The notes below the pieces were generated by a model. The model did not search any database and was not told the DNA's origin. It was given only the letters and a program-made list of their open reading frames with translations. A DNA stretch of 64,000 nt, from contig CBDDAJ010000015.1 of the NCBI GenBank assembly GCA_965224845.1, positions 707,827-771,826 on the forward strand, in the 5' to 3' direction. Shown in pieces: positions 55,925 to 64,000 of this stretch. Origin of the DNA: Wocania_A sp965224845. Lineage in GTDB: Bacteria > Bacteroidota > Bacteroidia > Flavobacteriales > Flavobacteriaceae. A program made the translations under genes and the position numbers. Within the stretch, counting starts at the first letter, position 1; each line of letters begins with the position of its first letter.

Positions 55925-56503
55925 TTACTTGTAAAAATTCATTTCATCCAGATACTCCCATACATGTTGAGGGAGCATAGGTTGAACATTTTTACCCGCT
56001 TTAATGGCTTTACGAATAAAGGTTGATGACAATTCCATTATTGGCGCTTCTACACGATGAATTTTTTTATGATTATCAAATTGGGTTTCTATTTGCCCTT
56101 TAGAGATTCTTGGGTAAATATAAATATGATGGTCTTGAAGTATTAATTCATAATTTTTCCACTTATGAAAGCTCTTTAAATTGTCTTCACCCATAATTAA
56201 AGAAAATGTATAATCCGGATGTTTTTCTTGCAAATAGGTAAGCGTGTTAATCGTATAATTGGGCTGAGGTAAACCAAATTCTATATCGCTTGGCTTTAGT
56301 TTGTTATACTCTTTGGTGGCCCGATAAACCATTTCTAAGCGTTGGTTGTTATCTAGTAAACTATTCTTTTTTTTAAACGGATTGTGAGGTGTAACAACAA
56401 ACCATATTTGGTCTAAATCGCTATGTTCTGCCAAATGATTAGCGATTATAAGATGCCCAATATGTATGGGGTTAAAAGAACCAAAATACAATCCAATATT
56501 CAT
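55925..56503 (-). CDS. nadD: Nicotinate-nucleotide adenylyltransferase
   Basis: NadD adenylylates nicotinate mononucleotide in NAD synthesis. The 192 residues start NIGLYFGSFNPIHIGHLIIANHL, which carries the nucleotidyltransferase motif with HIGH, and end near SSTFIRKAIKAGK, the second family motif. LIMGEDNLKSFHKW is the region before the substrate loop. It lies 21 bases after gmk in the same direction. Confidence 0.94.
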   Translation of the reverse strand: MNIGLYFGSFNPIHIGHLIIANHLAEHSDLDQIWFVVTPHNPFKKKNSLLDNNQRLEMVYRATKEYNKLKPSDIEFGLPQPNYTINTLTYLQEKHPDYTFSLIMGEDNLKSFHKWKNYELILQDHHIYIYPRISKGQIETQFDNHKKIHRVEAPIMELSSTFIRKAIKAGKNVQPMLPQHVWEYLDEMNFYK

Positions 56504-56524
56504 GTTTTTATTAAGTCTTACGAT

Positions 56525-57115
56525 TTATTCGGATATAAAATTGCTAATTAAAACTTCAGCTTCGTTAAGTGCTTTTTCTAAATTGTCATTTTCAATAATC
56601 ACATCAAATAAAGGCGCCGTTGCTAATTCTGCTGAGGCCTTTGCAATGCGCATATTTATCTTATCTTCCGTTTCTGTTTTGCGTTTTTTTAATCTTATTT
56701 TAAGCTCATCAATACTTGGTGGTTTTACAAATATAGCTAGCGTTTCTTCAGGGAATTTACGTTTTATACGCAATCCTCCCGATACATCAATATCAAAAAT
56801 AACATGCTTGCCCTTTGCCCAAATACGTTCAACTTCGGTTTTTAAAGTTCCATAAAAATTATCGCGATACACCTCTTCCCATTCTAAAAACGCATCGCTT
56901 TTTATTTTGTTTTTAAAAGCTTTTGCAGACAGGAAATAATAATCTTTTCCGTGTTCTTCTTCGCCACGTTTTTTTCTTGATGTCGCCGAAATCGAAAATT
57001 CTAAATTCAAATGGTTAACACCTAATAAGTGCCTTACAATAGTTGTTTTACCAGAACCTGAAGGTGCCGAAAACACGATTAGCTTGCCTTGTTTTTTATT
57101 GTTATCCTTAACCAA
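56525..57115 (-). CDS. gmk: Guanylate kinase
   Basis: Gmk phosphorylates GMP to GDP. The 196 residues show the P-loop FSAPSGSGKTTIVRHLL (about 15-31), the GMP-binding region (FSISATSRKKRGEEEHGKDYYFLS, about 46-69) and the lid with KRKTETEDKINMRIAKA. It is preceded by yicC at 12 bases and followed by nadD, the usual flavobacterial order. Confidence 0.96.
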   Translation of the reverse strand: MVKDNNKKQGKLIVFSAPSGSGKTTIVRHLLGVNHLNLEFSISATSRKKRGEEEHGKDYYFLSAKAFKNKIKSDAFLEWEEVYRDNFYGTLKTEVERIWAKGKHVIFDIDVSGGLRIKRKFPEETLAIFVKPPSIDELKIRLKKRKTETEDKINMRIAKASAELATAPLFDVIIENDNLEKALNEAEVLISNFISE

Positions 57116-57127
57116 TAGTCTTAAGTT

Positions 57128-57985
57128 TTAAAGCACGTTTAATAATTGCTCTTTAATTTTTTCAAGTTCGTCTTTCATTTGAACGACCAACTGTTGCATA
57201 GGGGCGTAATTGCTTTTTGAGCCAATAGTATTTATTTCTCTACCCATTTCCTGACTGATAAATCCTAATTTTTTTCCGTTAGAATCTTTAGAGTTCAAGC
57301 ATTCTGTAAAATAGCTTAAATGGTTTTTTAAACGTACTTTTTCTTCTGTAATATCAAACTTTTCAATATAGTATACCAGCTCTTGCTCAAAACGATTTTC
57401 GTCGTATTTTTCTTTTAATTCTTCAACGCCTCTAAGCAGTCGCTCACGAACCGCCTCGACACGTTCAGGATCAATTTTAATAATCTCTTTAAGAATTTCA
57501 TCAATGTTATTAATGCGAGTATTAAAATCTAATTCTAAAACTTCACCTTCGTTTAATCGATGTTGATTTAAGCCCGTAATAGCATTTTCTATTTCAGCTT
57601 CTATATGCTTCCATTCATTTTCATCAATCTCTTCTCTTACCGTATTTAGTGCGTCAGGAAAACGAACAGCCATTTTAAGAAAATCTATATCATTCCCCTC
57701 AGCTACATTTCTTAATTGATTAATATATTGTTTTACTACGGGTGCATTAATTTGTGTAGAAGTATCTTCAGCTGTCGTTTCAACATAAATAGAAAAATCT
57801 ATTTTACCACGCTCTAGTTTTTTAGCAAGAAGCTTTCTTATGGCTAGCTCTTTTTCTCTATAAATAGAAGGCATTCTGGCATTTAAATCTAAATTTTTAC
57901 TGTTTAGCGATTTAAGTTCTACAGTAATTTTTTTAGTGGGTAATTGCAATACAGATTTTCCGTAACCTGTCATTGAATGTATCAT
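57128..57985 (-). CDS. yicC: YicC/YloC-family endoribonuclease
   Basis: A 285-residue YicC-like protein. The family includes an endoribonuclease in E. coli linked to small-RNA decay. It begins MIHSMTGYGKSVLQ and ends with the conserved C-terminal block CNKDSNGKKLGFISQEMGREINTIGSKSNYAPM-like text (about 240-272). A helical middle runs between. It is first in the yicC-gmk-nadD unit, the conserved arrangement. Function in this phylum is inferred from the family. Confidence 0.9.
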   Translation of the reverse strand: MIHSMTGYGKSVLQLPTKKITVELKSLNSKNLDLNARMPSIYREKELAIRKLLAKKLERGKIDFSIYVETTAEDTSTQINAPVVKQYINQLRNVAEGNDIDFLKMAVRFPDALNTVREEIDENEWKHIEAEIENAITGLNQHRLNEGEVLELDFNTRINNIDEILKEIIKIDPERVEAVRERLLRGVEELKEKYDENRFEQELVYYIEKFDITEEKVRLKNHLSYFTECLNSKDSNGKKLGFISQEMGREINTIGSKSNYAPMQQLVVQMKDELEKIKEQLLNVL

Positions 57986-58041
57986 ATTCCAAATATATTA
58001 AGTTGCACAAAGGTAAGTAAAACCTAAGGTTTAGAAGTGTA

Positions 58042-59604
58042 TTATTTAGAATTAATAATGTTTTCTAAGGCTTCAATTTTAAATTTATCAATTTCGGGTG
58101 TGGTGTGTTCTTTTTTAAGGATTGTATAAAATTTTTCTATAAGTTCTGGATGATCTTTTGCAATGTTGTGCTCTTCTAAAAGGTCTTCATCAAGATTGTA
58201 AAGCTCAACATCTGTATTGCCTTTTTTAATATTTGGCCATACAAATTTCCATTTCCCCTGGCGTACTGCAACTTGTCCATTATATTCTGGGAATTCCCAA
58301 TACATATAATCATGAGTTTTTTGCTTGTCTTTTTGAATTAAAGTATTGTAAAAACTAATCCCATCAGTGTTTTTAGGGCTCTCAATTTGAGCGACATCAC
58401 AAAGTGTAGCCATGACATCGTAAAACCCGGAAATATGATCTGTGGAAGTACCGGGTTTAATTTTTCCAGACCATGAAGCAATCATAGGAACACGAATACC
58501 ACCTTCGTAAACAAACCCTTTGCCTCGTCCGTATTCGCTATTAAAAGGTTTGGCACTATTAAACCAAACAGGATCTGCTCCTCCTGCATAACTGGGGCCA
58601 TTGTCTGAGGTAAAAATAATGAGGGTATTATCGTATTCTCCAATCGATTTTAAGTGCGCCATTAGATCGCCTACTTTTTCATCTAAATAAGAAATCATGG
58701 CAGCATATGTTGCTTTAGGATAACGATTAGGAAAATACCCTTTGTTGCCAATATAAGGAGGCTCTTCACCAAATTTATCGACATAATAATCTACCCATTT
58801 TTTTGGAGCTTGTAGTGGGACATGCGGAATAGGAGATGCCCAGTATAAAAAGAAGGGCTTATCTTTATTAGCATCCACAAACCCAATCATTTTATCAAAG
58901 GAAACCTCAGGAGCGTAATAGGGTTGCGTATATTTTTTATAGCTGGCTATGTCATTAGGATCAGCATTTTTTTCTAATCTTTCGTTTGGAGCAACAGTAT
59001 CATTTGCTAAATGATATCTTTTTTCATTTTCATATAAATGCAAAGGCGTATAGGTATGTGCCTGACGCTGGCAATTATATCCGAAAAAATAATCAAACCC
59101 CATATGTTTTGGTAACGATTGTGTGTTTGGAGCACCCAGACCCCATTTTCCAACAATTCCAGTGGCATAGCCCGATTCTTGTAATAATTTAGCAATAGTT
59201 ACCGTGTTTTCTGGTAATGGACGCTGACCTTCTAAAGTTGAGTCTTTTGCCATTTCACGATAATCCCAGACCTTTCCTCGTTGGCGCCATTCGTCATTTC
59301 CTCTAATATAGGCATGCCCTAAGTGTTTTCCTGTAAGTAACGTGGCTCTTGCTGGAGCACAAACTGGAGCTCCAGAATAGTGCTGGGTGAACATTAGGCC
59401 ATCCTTTGCTAAGGCGTCAATATGAGGTGTTTCAATTTTTTCTTGACCATAAACGCCTAATTCGGCATAGCCTAAATCATCGGCTAAAATATAGATGATG
59501 TTAGGTTTTTCTGGGGTTTTACTTATTTCCTTTTTTTTCTTATTACAAGAAGAAATACAGAATGAAATAAAAAAAGCACAAAAAATGTATTTAGTTTTTA
59601 GCAT
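58042..59604 (-). CDS. Lipoprotein sulfatase (arylsulfatase, S1 family)
   Basis: A 520-residue sulfatase. The N-terminus has a lipoprotein signal with the lipobox cysteine at 20 (CISSC). The catalytic signature C-A-P-A-R at 82-86 (C82 is the residue converted to formylglycine) is followed by ATLLTGKHLGHAYIRGN. The metal-binding ADDLGYAELGVYG is at about 41-53, and SDNGPSYAGG further on. Cysteine-type sulfatases need a formylglycine-generating enzyme, and a gene for one lies divergently 115 bases away. The substrate is probably a sulfated polysaccharide or aryl/alkyl sulfate ester; it cannot be fixed here. Confidence 0.92.
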   Translation of the reverse strand: MLKTKYIFCAFFISFCISSCNKKKKEISKTPEKPNIIYILADDLGYAELGVYGQEKIETPHIDALAKDGLMFTQHYSGAPVCAPARATLLTGKHLGHAYIRGNDEWRQRGKVWDYREMAKDSTLEGQRPLPENTVTIAKLLQESGYATGIVGKWGLGAPNTQSLPKHMGFDYFFGYNCQRQAHTYTPLHLYENEKRYHLANDTVAPNERLEKNADPNDIASYKKYTQPYYAPEVSFDKMIGFVDANKDKPFFLYWASPIPHVPLQAPKKWVDYYVDKFGEEPPYIGNKGYFPNRYPKATYAAMISYLDEKVGDLMAHLKSIGEYDNTLIIFTSDNGPSYAGGADPVWFNSAKPFNSEYGRGKGFVYEGGIRVPMIASWSGKIKPGTSTDHISGFYDVMATLCDVAQIESPKNTDGISFYNTLIQKDKQKTHDYMYWEFPEYNGQVAVRQGKWKFVWPNIKKGNTDVELYNLDEDLLEEHNIAKDHPELIEKFYTILKKEHTTPEIDKFKIEALENIINSK

Positions 59605-59642
59605 GGTGTAGGGTGTTTTAAAACATAATAATTCACAAATTA

Positions 59643-59671
59643 AAGCCTTTATCTCTAAAACGTAAAGGCTT
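59643..59671. promoter_or_regulatory. 9-bp inverted repeat between the sulfatase and FGE genes
   Basis: aagccttta (59643-59651) and taaaggctt (59663-59671) are complementary with an 11-base spacer. It lies in the 115-base divergent spacer, which has no terminator-type T-run beside it. A shared operator is more likely than a terminator, because no transcript ends here. Confidence 0.4.
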
Positions 59672-59719
59672 AGTAAAAGTAAATTAATATTTTTAGCATT
59701 AATTTATTCGATAAATTTA

Positions 59720-60808
59720 ATGAGAACCAGTATAATTTGCCTTTGTTTTTTTACTTTTTTAAGCTGTAATAAAGAAAACTCTAATAAAGCTAAAATTAAG
59801 AATAATAATATACGAGCCAGTAAGATAGACAGTATAATTAATAAGCCCCCAAAGGGGATGATTTGGATTCCTGGAGGGTCTTTTTTACAAGGTGCAGTGC
59901 CCCATGACGAAGTAGCTATGAAGCATGAAAAACCACAGCACAAGGTAAGTGTAGATGGATTTTTTATGGATATAACCGAAGTCACTAATGCTCAATTTTC
60001 CAGATTTGTTGACGAAACGGGTTATATAACTGTAGCAGAAAGGGAAATTGATTGGGAAGAGATGAAAAAGCAATTGCCCCAAGGCACAGCAAAACCTCAT
60101 GATACCATTTTACAGCCCGGGTCTTTAATGTTTAAAAAAACAAAAACATCTGTTCCTAACTTATATGATTTTTCTCAATGGTGGCGCTGGGTCATTGGTG
60201 TAAATTGGAAACACCCAAGTGGTGTTAATTCTACGTTAGAAGGAAAAGAGAACTATCCGGTAACCCATATTTCTTTTGAAGATGCCCAGGCGTATTGTAA
60301 ATGGGCAGGGCGACGATTACCAACTGAAGCAGAATGGGAATATGCTGCTAGAGGAAATAAGGAAAACACCATTTATTTTTGGGGTGATACTGTTAGTTTA
60401 TTGTCTAAAAAGGCTAACAGTTGGGAGGGCGAATTTCCTGTATTTAATACCCTTGAAGATGGTTACGAAAGAAGTGCACCGGTAAAGTCGTATCCGCCAA
60501 ACAGTTTTGGATTATATGATATGGCCGGTAATGTTTGGGAATGGACTACAGATTGGTATAATGTAAATTATTATCAGGAATTAACCGCAGCTAATGCTCC
60601 AATAATTAACCCGAAAGGGGCTTCTAAAGCTTACAATCCCAACAACCCTTATTTGCAGGAGAAAGTTATAAAGGGCGGTTCGTTTTTATGTAGTTATACG
60701 TATTGTGCTAGTTATAGAATATCATCAAGAATGGGGTCTAGTACAGATTCATCATCTGAGCATATTGGGTTTAGAACAGTGGTAACTCCAGATATGTTAT
60801 TAGAATAG
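59720..60808 (+). CDS. Formylglycine-generating enzyme (SUMF1 family) lipoprotein
   Basis: A 362-residue SUMF1/FGE-type protein. The signal MRTSIICLCFFTFLSC makes it a lipoprotein, so it would act on the exported sulfatase in the periplasm. Landmarks are FMDITEVTNAQFSRFVDETGY (about 82-102), EDAQAYCKWAGRRLPTEAEWEYAARG, and DMAGNVWEWTTDWY. The pair C324/C329 (FLCSYTYCASYR) fits the copper-binding cysteines of active aerobic FGE, so this is probably a true enzyme and not just a lectin-like relative. It is divergent from the sulfatase, a functional pair. Confidence 0.88.
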   Translation: MRTSIICLCFFTFLSCNKENSNKAKIKNNNIRASKIDSIINKPPKGMIWIPGGSFLQGAVPHDEVAMKHEKPQHKVSVDGFFMDITEVTNAQFSRFVDETGYITVAEREIDWEEMKKQLPQGTAKPHDTILQPGSLMFKKTKTSVPNLYDFSQWWRWVIGVNWKHPSGVNSTLEGKENYPVTHISFEDAQAYCKWAGRRLPTEAEWEYAARGNKENTIYFWGDTVSLLSKKANSWEGEFPVFNTLEDGYERSAPVKSYPPNSFGLYDMAGNVWEWTTDWYNVNYYQELTAANAPIINPKGASKAYNPNNPYLQEKVIKGGSFLCSYTYCASYRISSRMGSSTDSSSEHIGFRTVVTPDMLLE

Positions 60809-60874
60809 CTTATTTATTGATGATTTCTTTTATATTTGAAAGCTTATAATTACAATTTCAACATTTATTCTATT

Positions 60875-61483
60875 ATGAAAAAACATTTAGCTATTATTTT
60901 AGTATGCTTTTGCACATCGTTAATCTATTCACAAAAGATGAAAGTAAAAGAAGGAAGTTTTGATTTTATTAAAGATCAAAAAGAAATTAACGTAGAGTTT
61001 GTATATGATAATATGAAACTCTTTAAAAAGAATCTTACAAATGATGAATATGTTAAAGAACGATTTGAAGATTTAGAATCTAAGGGAAAAGGAAAAGGAA
61101 AAGCTTGGAAAAAAAGTTGGGTAGCTAGTCGTGAGCTAATATATGCGCCAAAGTTTTTAGAGTTAATGAATCGTGACTTATATAAAGAAAAAGGAATTTC
61201 GTTTGAAGAAAATCTTTCGGGCGCAAAGTATACACTTATTGTTGAAACGGTATGGGTATACCCAGGATGGAATGCAGCAGTTATGAGAAAGCCAGCTAAG
61301 GTAACTACGCTGCTTAAGTTTGTTGAGACAGCTAATAGAGACAATGTCGTGTTAGAAATAACCAGTAAAGAAGCCCCAGGAAATAGATTTGGAGGAACTT
61401 TTAGTAATGAAGATAGGATTGGTGAAGGTTATGCTAAAACTGGGAAAACTTTATCTAAATTAATCATGAAGAAAGCCTTCTAA
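60875..61483 (+). CDS. Hypothetical secreted protein (202 aa)
   Basis: The start at 60875 (MKKHLAIILVCFCTSLIYSQ) gives a clean signal peptide; an upstream ATG at 60836 would add 13 residues before it. The mature part is alpha/beta and lysine-rich, with ESKGKGKGKAWKKSWVASRE as a basic turn. The end YTLIVETVWVYPGWNAAVMRKPAKVTTLL...VVLEITS is an even beta-strand series. I do not recognise the family. It lies 66 bases after the FGE gene and could share its transcript. Confidence 0.65.
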   Translation: MKKHLAIILVCFCTSLIYSQKMKVKEGSFDFIKDQKEINVEFVYDNMKLFKKNLTNDEYVKERFEDLESKGKGKGKAWKKSWVASRELIYAPKFLELMNRDLYKEKGISFEENLSGAKYTLIVETVWVYPGWNAAVMRKPAKVTTLLKFVETANRDNVVLEITSKEAPGNRFGGTFSNEDRIGEGYAKTGKTLSKLIMKKAF

Positions 61484-61517
61484 ACACATGCGTTTATAAA
61501 CTATAAAAAAGCGAACA

Positions 61518-62771
61518 TCAATCTATGGTATTCGCTTTTTTATTTTCCATATCAATAATATGAGCAATAGCTTTTATAAGCCTGTCATGATTTTTTACAA
61601 AAGGATTGGTTTCATCCCAAACGTACCCAGCTAAAACGGCACATATTTGCTTTTTAATTTCAGGATTTTCTGGCTTATGAAAAAATAATTTTTGAAGGTT
61701 TCCGGTATACCACTCCTTTACGTAAGTTGCAAAAACATTAACTCCTTTTTTTATATAGTTAGAATATTCTGCCTCCCAATTTACAGAACCCTTTTTTAGT
61801 TCTTTTGTAATAAGTTTGGCGGCAAGAAGAGATGATTCTGTAGCAAAAGTTACTCCCGAAGAAAATATAGGGTCTAAAAATTCAGCACTATTTCCCGTTA
61901 ACACGTACCCTTTTCCGTAAAGCTGTGTTACCGACTTAGAATAGTTCTTTATTTCAACCGGATCAAACAAAAACCCTAAACCTTTAAACCTTTCGTAATA
62001 ATAATCAGAAAGGCTTAACATTTCGGTTAATTTTTCAGTGGTACTTCCTTTAAAGGATTCAATAAGTTCGGTTGGGCCAACAAAGCCAATGCTTGTTGTA
62101 CCATTAGAAAATGGGATAACCCAAAACCACGTTCGTAAATCAATTACATCAAATGTAATGCGAGTGCCTTCCCAACCCTGAGGCCGCTTAATATCTTTTA
62201 CATGTGTAAATATTGAAGATTGATTAAGGAGTTTTGATGACTTTTCTAATTTTAAAAGCCTTGGTAAAACTCTACCATATCCACTGGAATCAATAATATA
62301 CTTAGCTTTTATGGTGTGGCTTTGTCCTTTTTTATTTTTAATGGTAGTTTTAGAAGTTCCATTTTCATTAAATTTAACATCAACGACTTCGTGCTCAAAA
62401 GCAATATCAACACCTCGCTTTATAAGCTCATTTGCAAGTGTATTATCAAAATCTGCCCGAGGTACTTGCCATGTCCAGTTCCATCCCTCGGTATGTTTTT
62501 TACTAAAATCAAAATTAGACACTTTGTCACCCCTAATAAACCGAGCTCCTTCTTTAACCTCAAAAGCACATGTTTTTAAACAATCTAACAACCCAGCTTC
62601 TTCAAAGTGATCCATACACCTAGGCAATAAGCTTTCGCCAATTACAAACCGTGGAAATTTATTTTTTTCAACCACTTTTACAACACATCCATTATTTTGT
62701 AAATAAGATGCTGAAACACAGCCTGATGGGCCTGCTCCTATAATTAATACATCAACATTTTTATCACTCAT
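61518..62771 (-). CDS. FAD-dependent oxidoreductase (halogenase/geranylgeranyl reductase-like)
   Basis: A 417-residue flavoprotein of the PHBH/halogenase superfamily. The FAD-binding GAGPSGCVSASYLQNNG is at about 12-28, a second FAD contact LTGNSAEFLDPIFSSGVTFA at about 291-310, and the central sheet has WNWTWQVPRADFDNTLANELIKRGVDIAF. The first is like tryptophan halogenases, but the halogenase WxWxIP motif is not evident. Such proteins accompany aryl-polyene (flexirubin-type) clusters. It is divergent from an ammonia-lyase gene 107 bases away, which supports that setting. The product is not established. Confidence 0.83.
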   Translation of the reverse strand: MSDKNVDVLIIGAGPSGCVSASYLQNNGCVVKVVEKNKFPRFVIGESLLPRCMDHFEEAGLLDCLKTCAFEVKEGARFIRGDKVSNFDFSKKHTEGWNWTWQVPRADFDNTLANELIKRGVDIAFEHEVVDVKFNENGTSKTTIKNKKGQSHTIKAKYIIDSSGYGRVLPRLLKLEKSSKLLNQSSIFTHVKDIKRPQGWEGTRITFDVIDLRTWFWVIPFSNGTTSIGFVGPTELIESFKGSTTEKLTEMLSLSDYYYERFKGLGFLFDPVEIKNYSKSVTQLYGKGYVLTGNSAEFLDPIFSSGVTFATESSLLAAKLITKELKKGSVNWEAEYSNYIKKGVNVFATYVKEWYTGNLQKLFFHKPENPEIKKQICAVLAGYVWDETNPFVKNHDRLIKAIAHIIDMENKKANTID

Positions 62772-62782
62772 TATCTTAGTAG

Positions 62783-62844
62783 TTTAGAATCATTTATTAT
62801 TCTAAAATTTGCAATCCAAAATAACTATTTTATCTTTAGTTATT
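62783..62844. promoter_or_regulatory. Two inverted repeats in the oxidoreductase/ammonia-lyase spacer
   Basis: The first is tttagaat (62783-62790) with attctaaa (62799-62806). The second is aataacta (62820-62827) with tagttatt (62837-62844). Both are 8-bp arms in a 107-base divergent spacer. They could be operators shared by both genes. There is no T-run to suggest terminators. Confidence 0.3.
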
Positions 62845-62878
62845 AAAATAAATTTTTAATATTACCAATACAGTATAA

Positions 62879-64000
62879 ATGTTAAAATTAAATGGAACTT
62901 TAGGTGTTGAAGATTTTTATAAAGTTATTTTCGAAAACAATCCTATTGAAATTGACAGCACGGTTTTTGAAACTATTGAAAATAGTTTTAATTTTTAAAA
63001 ACATTTTCAGAGAACAAAACCATTTATGGTGTTAACACAGGCTTTGGACCTATGGCACAATATAAAATAGCCGATGCCGATCGTATAAAGTTGCAGTATA
63101 ATTTAATTAGAAGTCATGCTTCTGGCACTGGAAATATTATCCATCCTAAGTATGTGAAATCAGCCATGCTAGCTAGGTTGAACACGTTGTCATTAGGTCA
63201 TTCAGGTGTCCACAAATCAGTAATAGAATTAATGAGAACATTGATTAATAGGAATATTATTCCGTTAATTTATGAGCATGGTGGTGTTGGTGCTAGTGGA
63301 GATTTAGTACAACTAGCACATTTAGCACTTGTTTTGATGGTGAAGGGGAAGTTTTTTATAAAAACGAATTAAAACCAACAAAAGATGTTTTTGAAATTGA
63401 AAACTTAAAACCAATTACTGTTGCTTTACGAGAAGGGCTAGCTTTAATGAATGGCACATCTGTTATGACAGGGATTGGCATTGTAAATACCATAAATACC
63501 AGACGCTTACTTAATTGGGTTGTGTTGTGCTCATCTGCTATCAATGAAATTGTACAAGCTTACGATGACCATTTGTCTTATGAACTAAATCAGACGAAAA
63601 AGCATAAAGGGCAGCGAGAAGTAGCCAAACAAATGAGAATGCATTTATATGATAGTAAACTAACCCGAAAGCGAGAAGAATTTTTATATAATAAAAATCC
63701 AGAGGTAACCGTTTTGAAGAAAAAGTTCAAGAATATTATTCTTTACTTGCGTTCCTCAAATACTTGGTCCGGTTTTAGATACTTTAAATAACATAGAACG
63801 TATTTTAATTGAAGAAGTTAATTCAGCAAACGATAATCCAATTGTTAATGTCAAGGAGCAACATGTATATCATGGCGGAACTTTCATGGAGACTACGTAT
63901 CATTAGAAATGGATAAGTTAAAGCTGATAGTTACCAAAATGAGTATGTTGGTAGAGCGGCAGCTTAACTATTTACTAACCCAAACCTCAACAATATCCTT
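62879..64000 (+). pseudogene. Aromatic amino acid ammonia-lyase (HAL/PAL/TAL), five frameshifts; 3' end beyond window
   Basis: The gene encodes a protein of the ammonia-lyase family with a MIO cofactor; TAL-type members supply the coumaroyl starter of aryl polyenes. The MIO tripeptide Ala-Ser-Gly is intact in GGVGASGDLVQL (63292-63300). Other landmarks are IYGVNTGFGPMAQYK, REGLALMNGTSVMTGIG, and EVNSANDNPIV. Single bases appear missing at about 62992-62996, 63336-63338, 63712-63715, 63746-63747 and 63879-63880. With these restored the frame is open to the window end, where the C-terminal third is still missing. Either a decaying gene or a low-quality stretch of sequence. It is divergent from the FAD oxidoreductase. 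Confidence 0.85.

Noticed and set aside
59643..59671. Inverted repeat between sulfatase and FGE as a terminator
   Set aside because: The two genes diverge, so no transcript ends there, and no T-run follows the arms. It is listed as a possible operator instead.
1..64000. tRNA, rRNA, transposase, integrase, phage or toxin-antitoxin genes
   Set aside because: I looked for CCA-ended clover-leaf sequences, conserved rRNA blocks and the usual protein signatures and saw none. Weakly similar tRNA genes could be missed without a covariance search.

Overview
The window looks like chromosome from a marine-type member of the Flavobacteriaceae (Bacteroidota). It is AT-rich. It carries the gliding lipoprotein gene gldH, two giant secreted proteases with type IX secretion C-terminal signals, an aryl-polyene/flexirubin-type ammonia-lyase neighbourhood, and several promoters that fit the Bacteroidota consensus (TTG, about 19 bases, TAnnTTTG). 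I see no tRNA, rRNA, CRISPR array, phage, integrase or transposase gene.

Layout. 1-1100: 5' part of recA on the minus strand, then a divergent spacer. 1.2-3.7 kb: a compact trhO-trhP-ferredoxin unit that unites both known routes to 5-hydroxyuridine in tRNA. 3.9-9.7 kb: ricT, gldH, a class A penicillin-binding protein, and the two subunits of a 3-oxoacid CoA-transferase. 10-11.7 kb: a double-ATPase ABC protein. 11.9-22.7 kb: two T9SS-exported metalloproteases, an M14 carboxypeptidase of 2225 residues with nine tandem 82-residue Ig-like repeats and an M12B-type protease of 1306 residues. They share accessory modules.

22.8-36.9 kb: a long run of minus-strand genes dominated by haem synthesis: hemA, a hemC-hemD fusion, hemE, hemF and hemB. 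Two GNAT acetyltransferases, an EI24 membrane protein and a tautomerase-like protein lie between hemE and hemF. Downstream are two serine hydrolases (one frameshifted), a CNNM/CBS protein, an Ogt-type repair protein, a DUF4442 protein and a 3'-5' exonuclease. A frameshifted S23-type four-helix-bundle gene flanked by short repeats, plus a heptamer microsatellite, sits between hemCD and hemE. 37-43.2 kb: an AraC-type regulator divergent from hemA, a very large TraB/GumN protein, then hemH and hemJ. The window thus holds most of the C5 haem pathway; hemL is not in it.

43.2-64 kb: a sensor kinase, an enoyl-CoA hydratase, a GalM plus GH5-like glycosidase pair, a radical SAM protein, a second AraC regulator, an HD hydrolase, an acyl-ACP desaturase next to a PlsC-type acyltransferase, nadD-gmk-yicC, and a lipoprotein sulfatase divergent from its probable formylglycine-generating enzyme. 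The window ends with an FAD oxidoreductase divergent from a tyrosine/histidine ammonia-lyase gene that carries five single-base deletions.

I do not find a clearly undescribed system. The strongest leads are the repeat-flanked S23 module inside the haem locus, the 106-base intergenic repeat with inverted ends, the trhO-trhP-ferredoxin cluster, the heavily indel-marked ammonia-lyase, and a few small ORFs and inverted repeats at regulatory positions.
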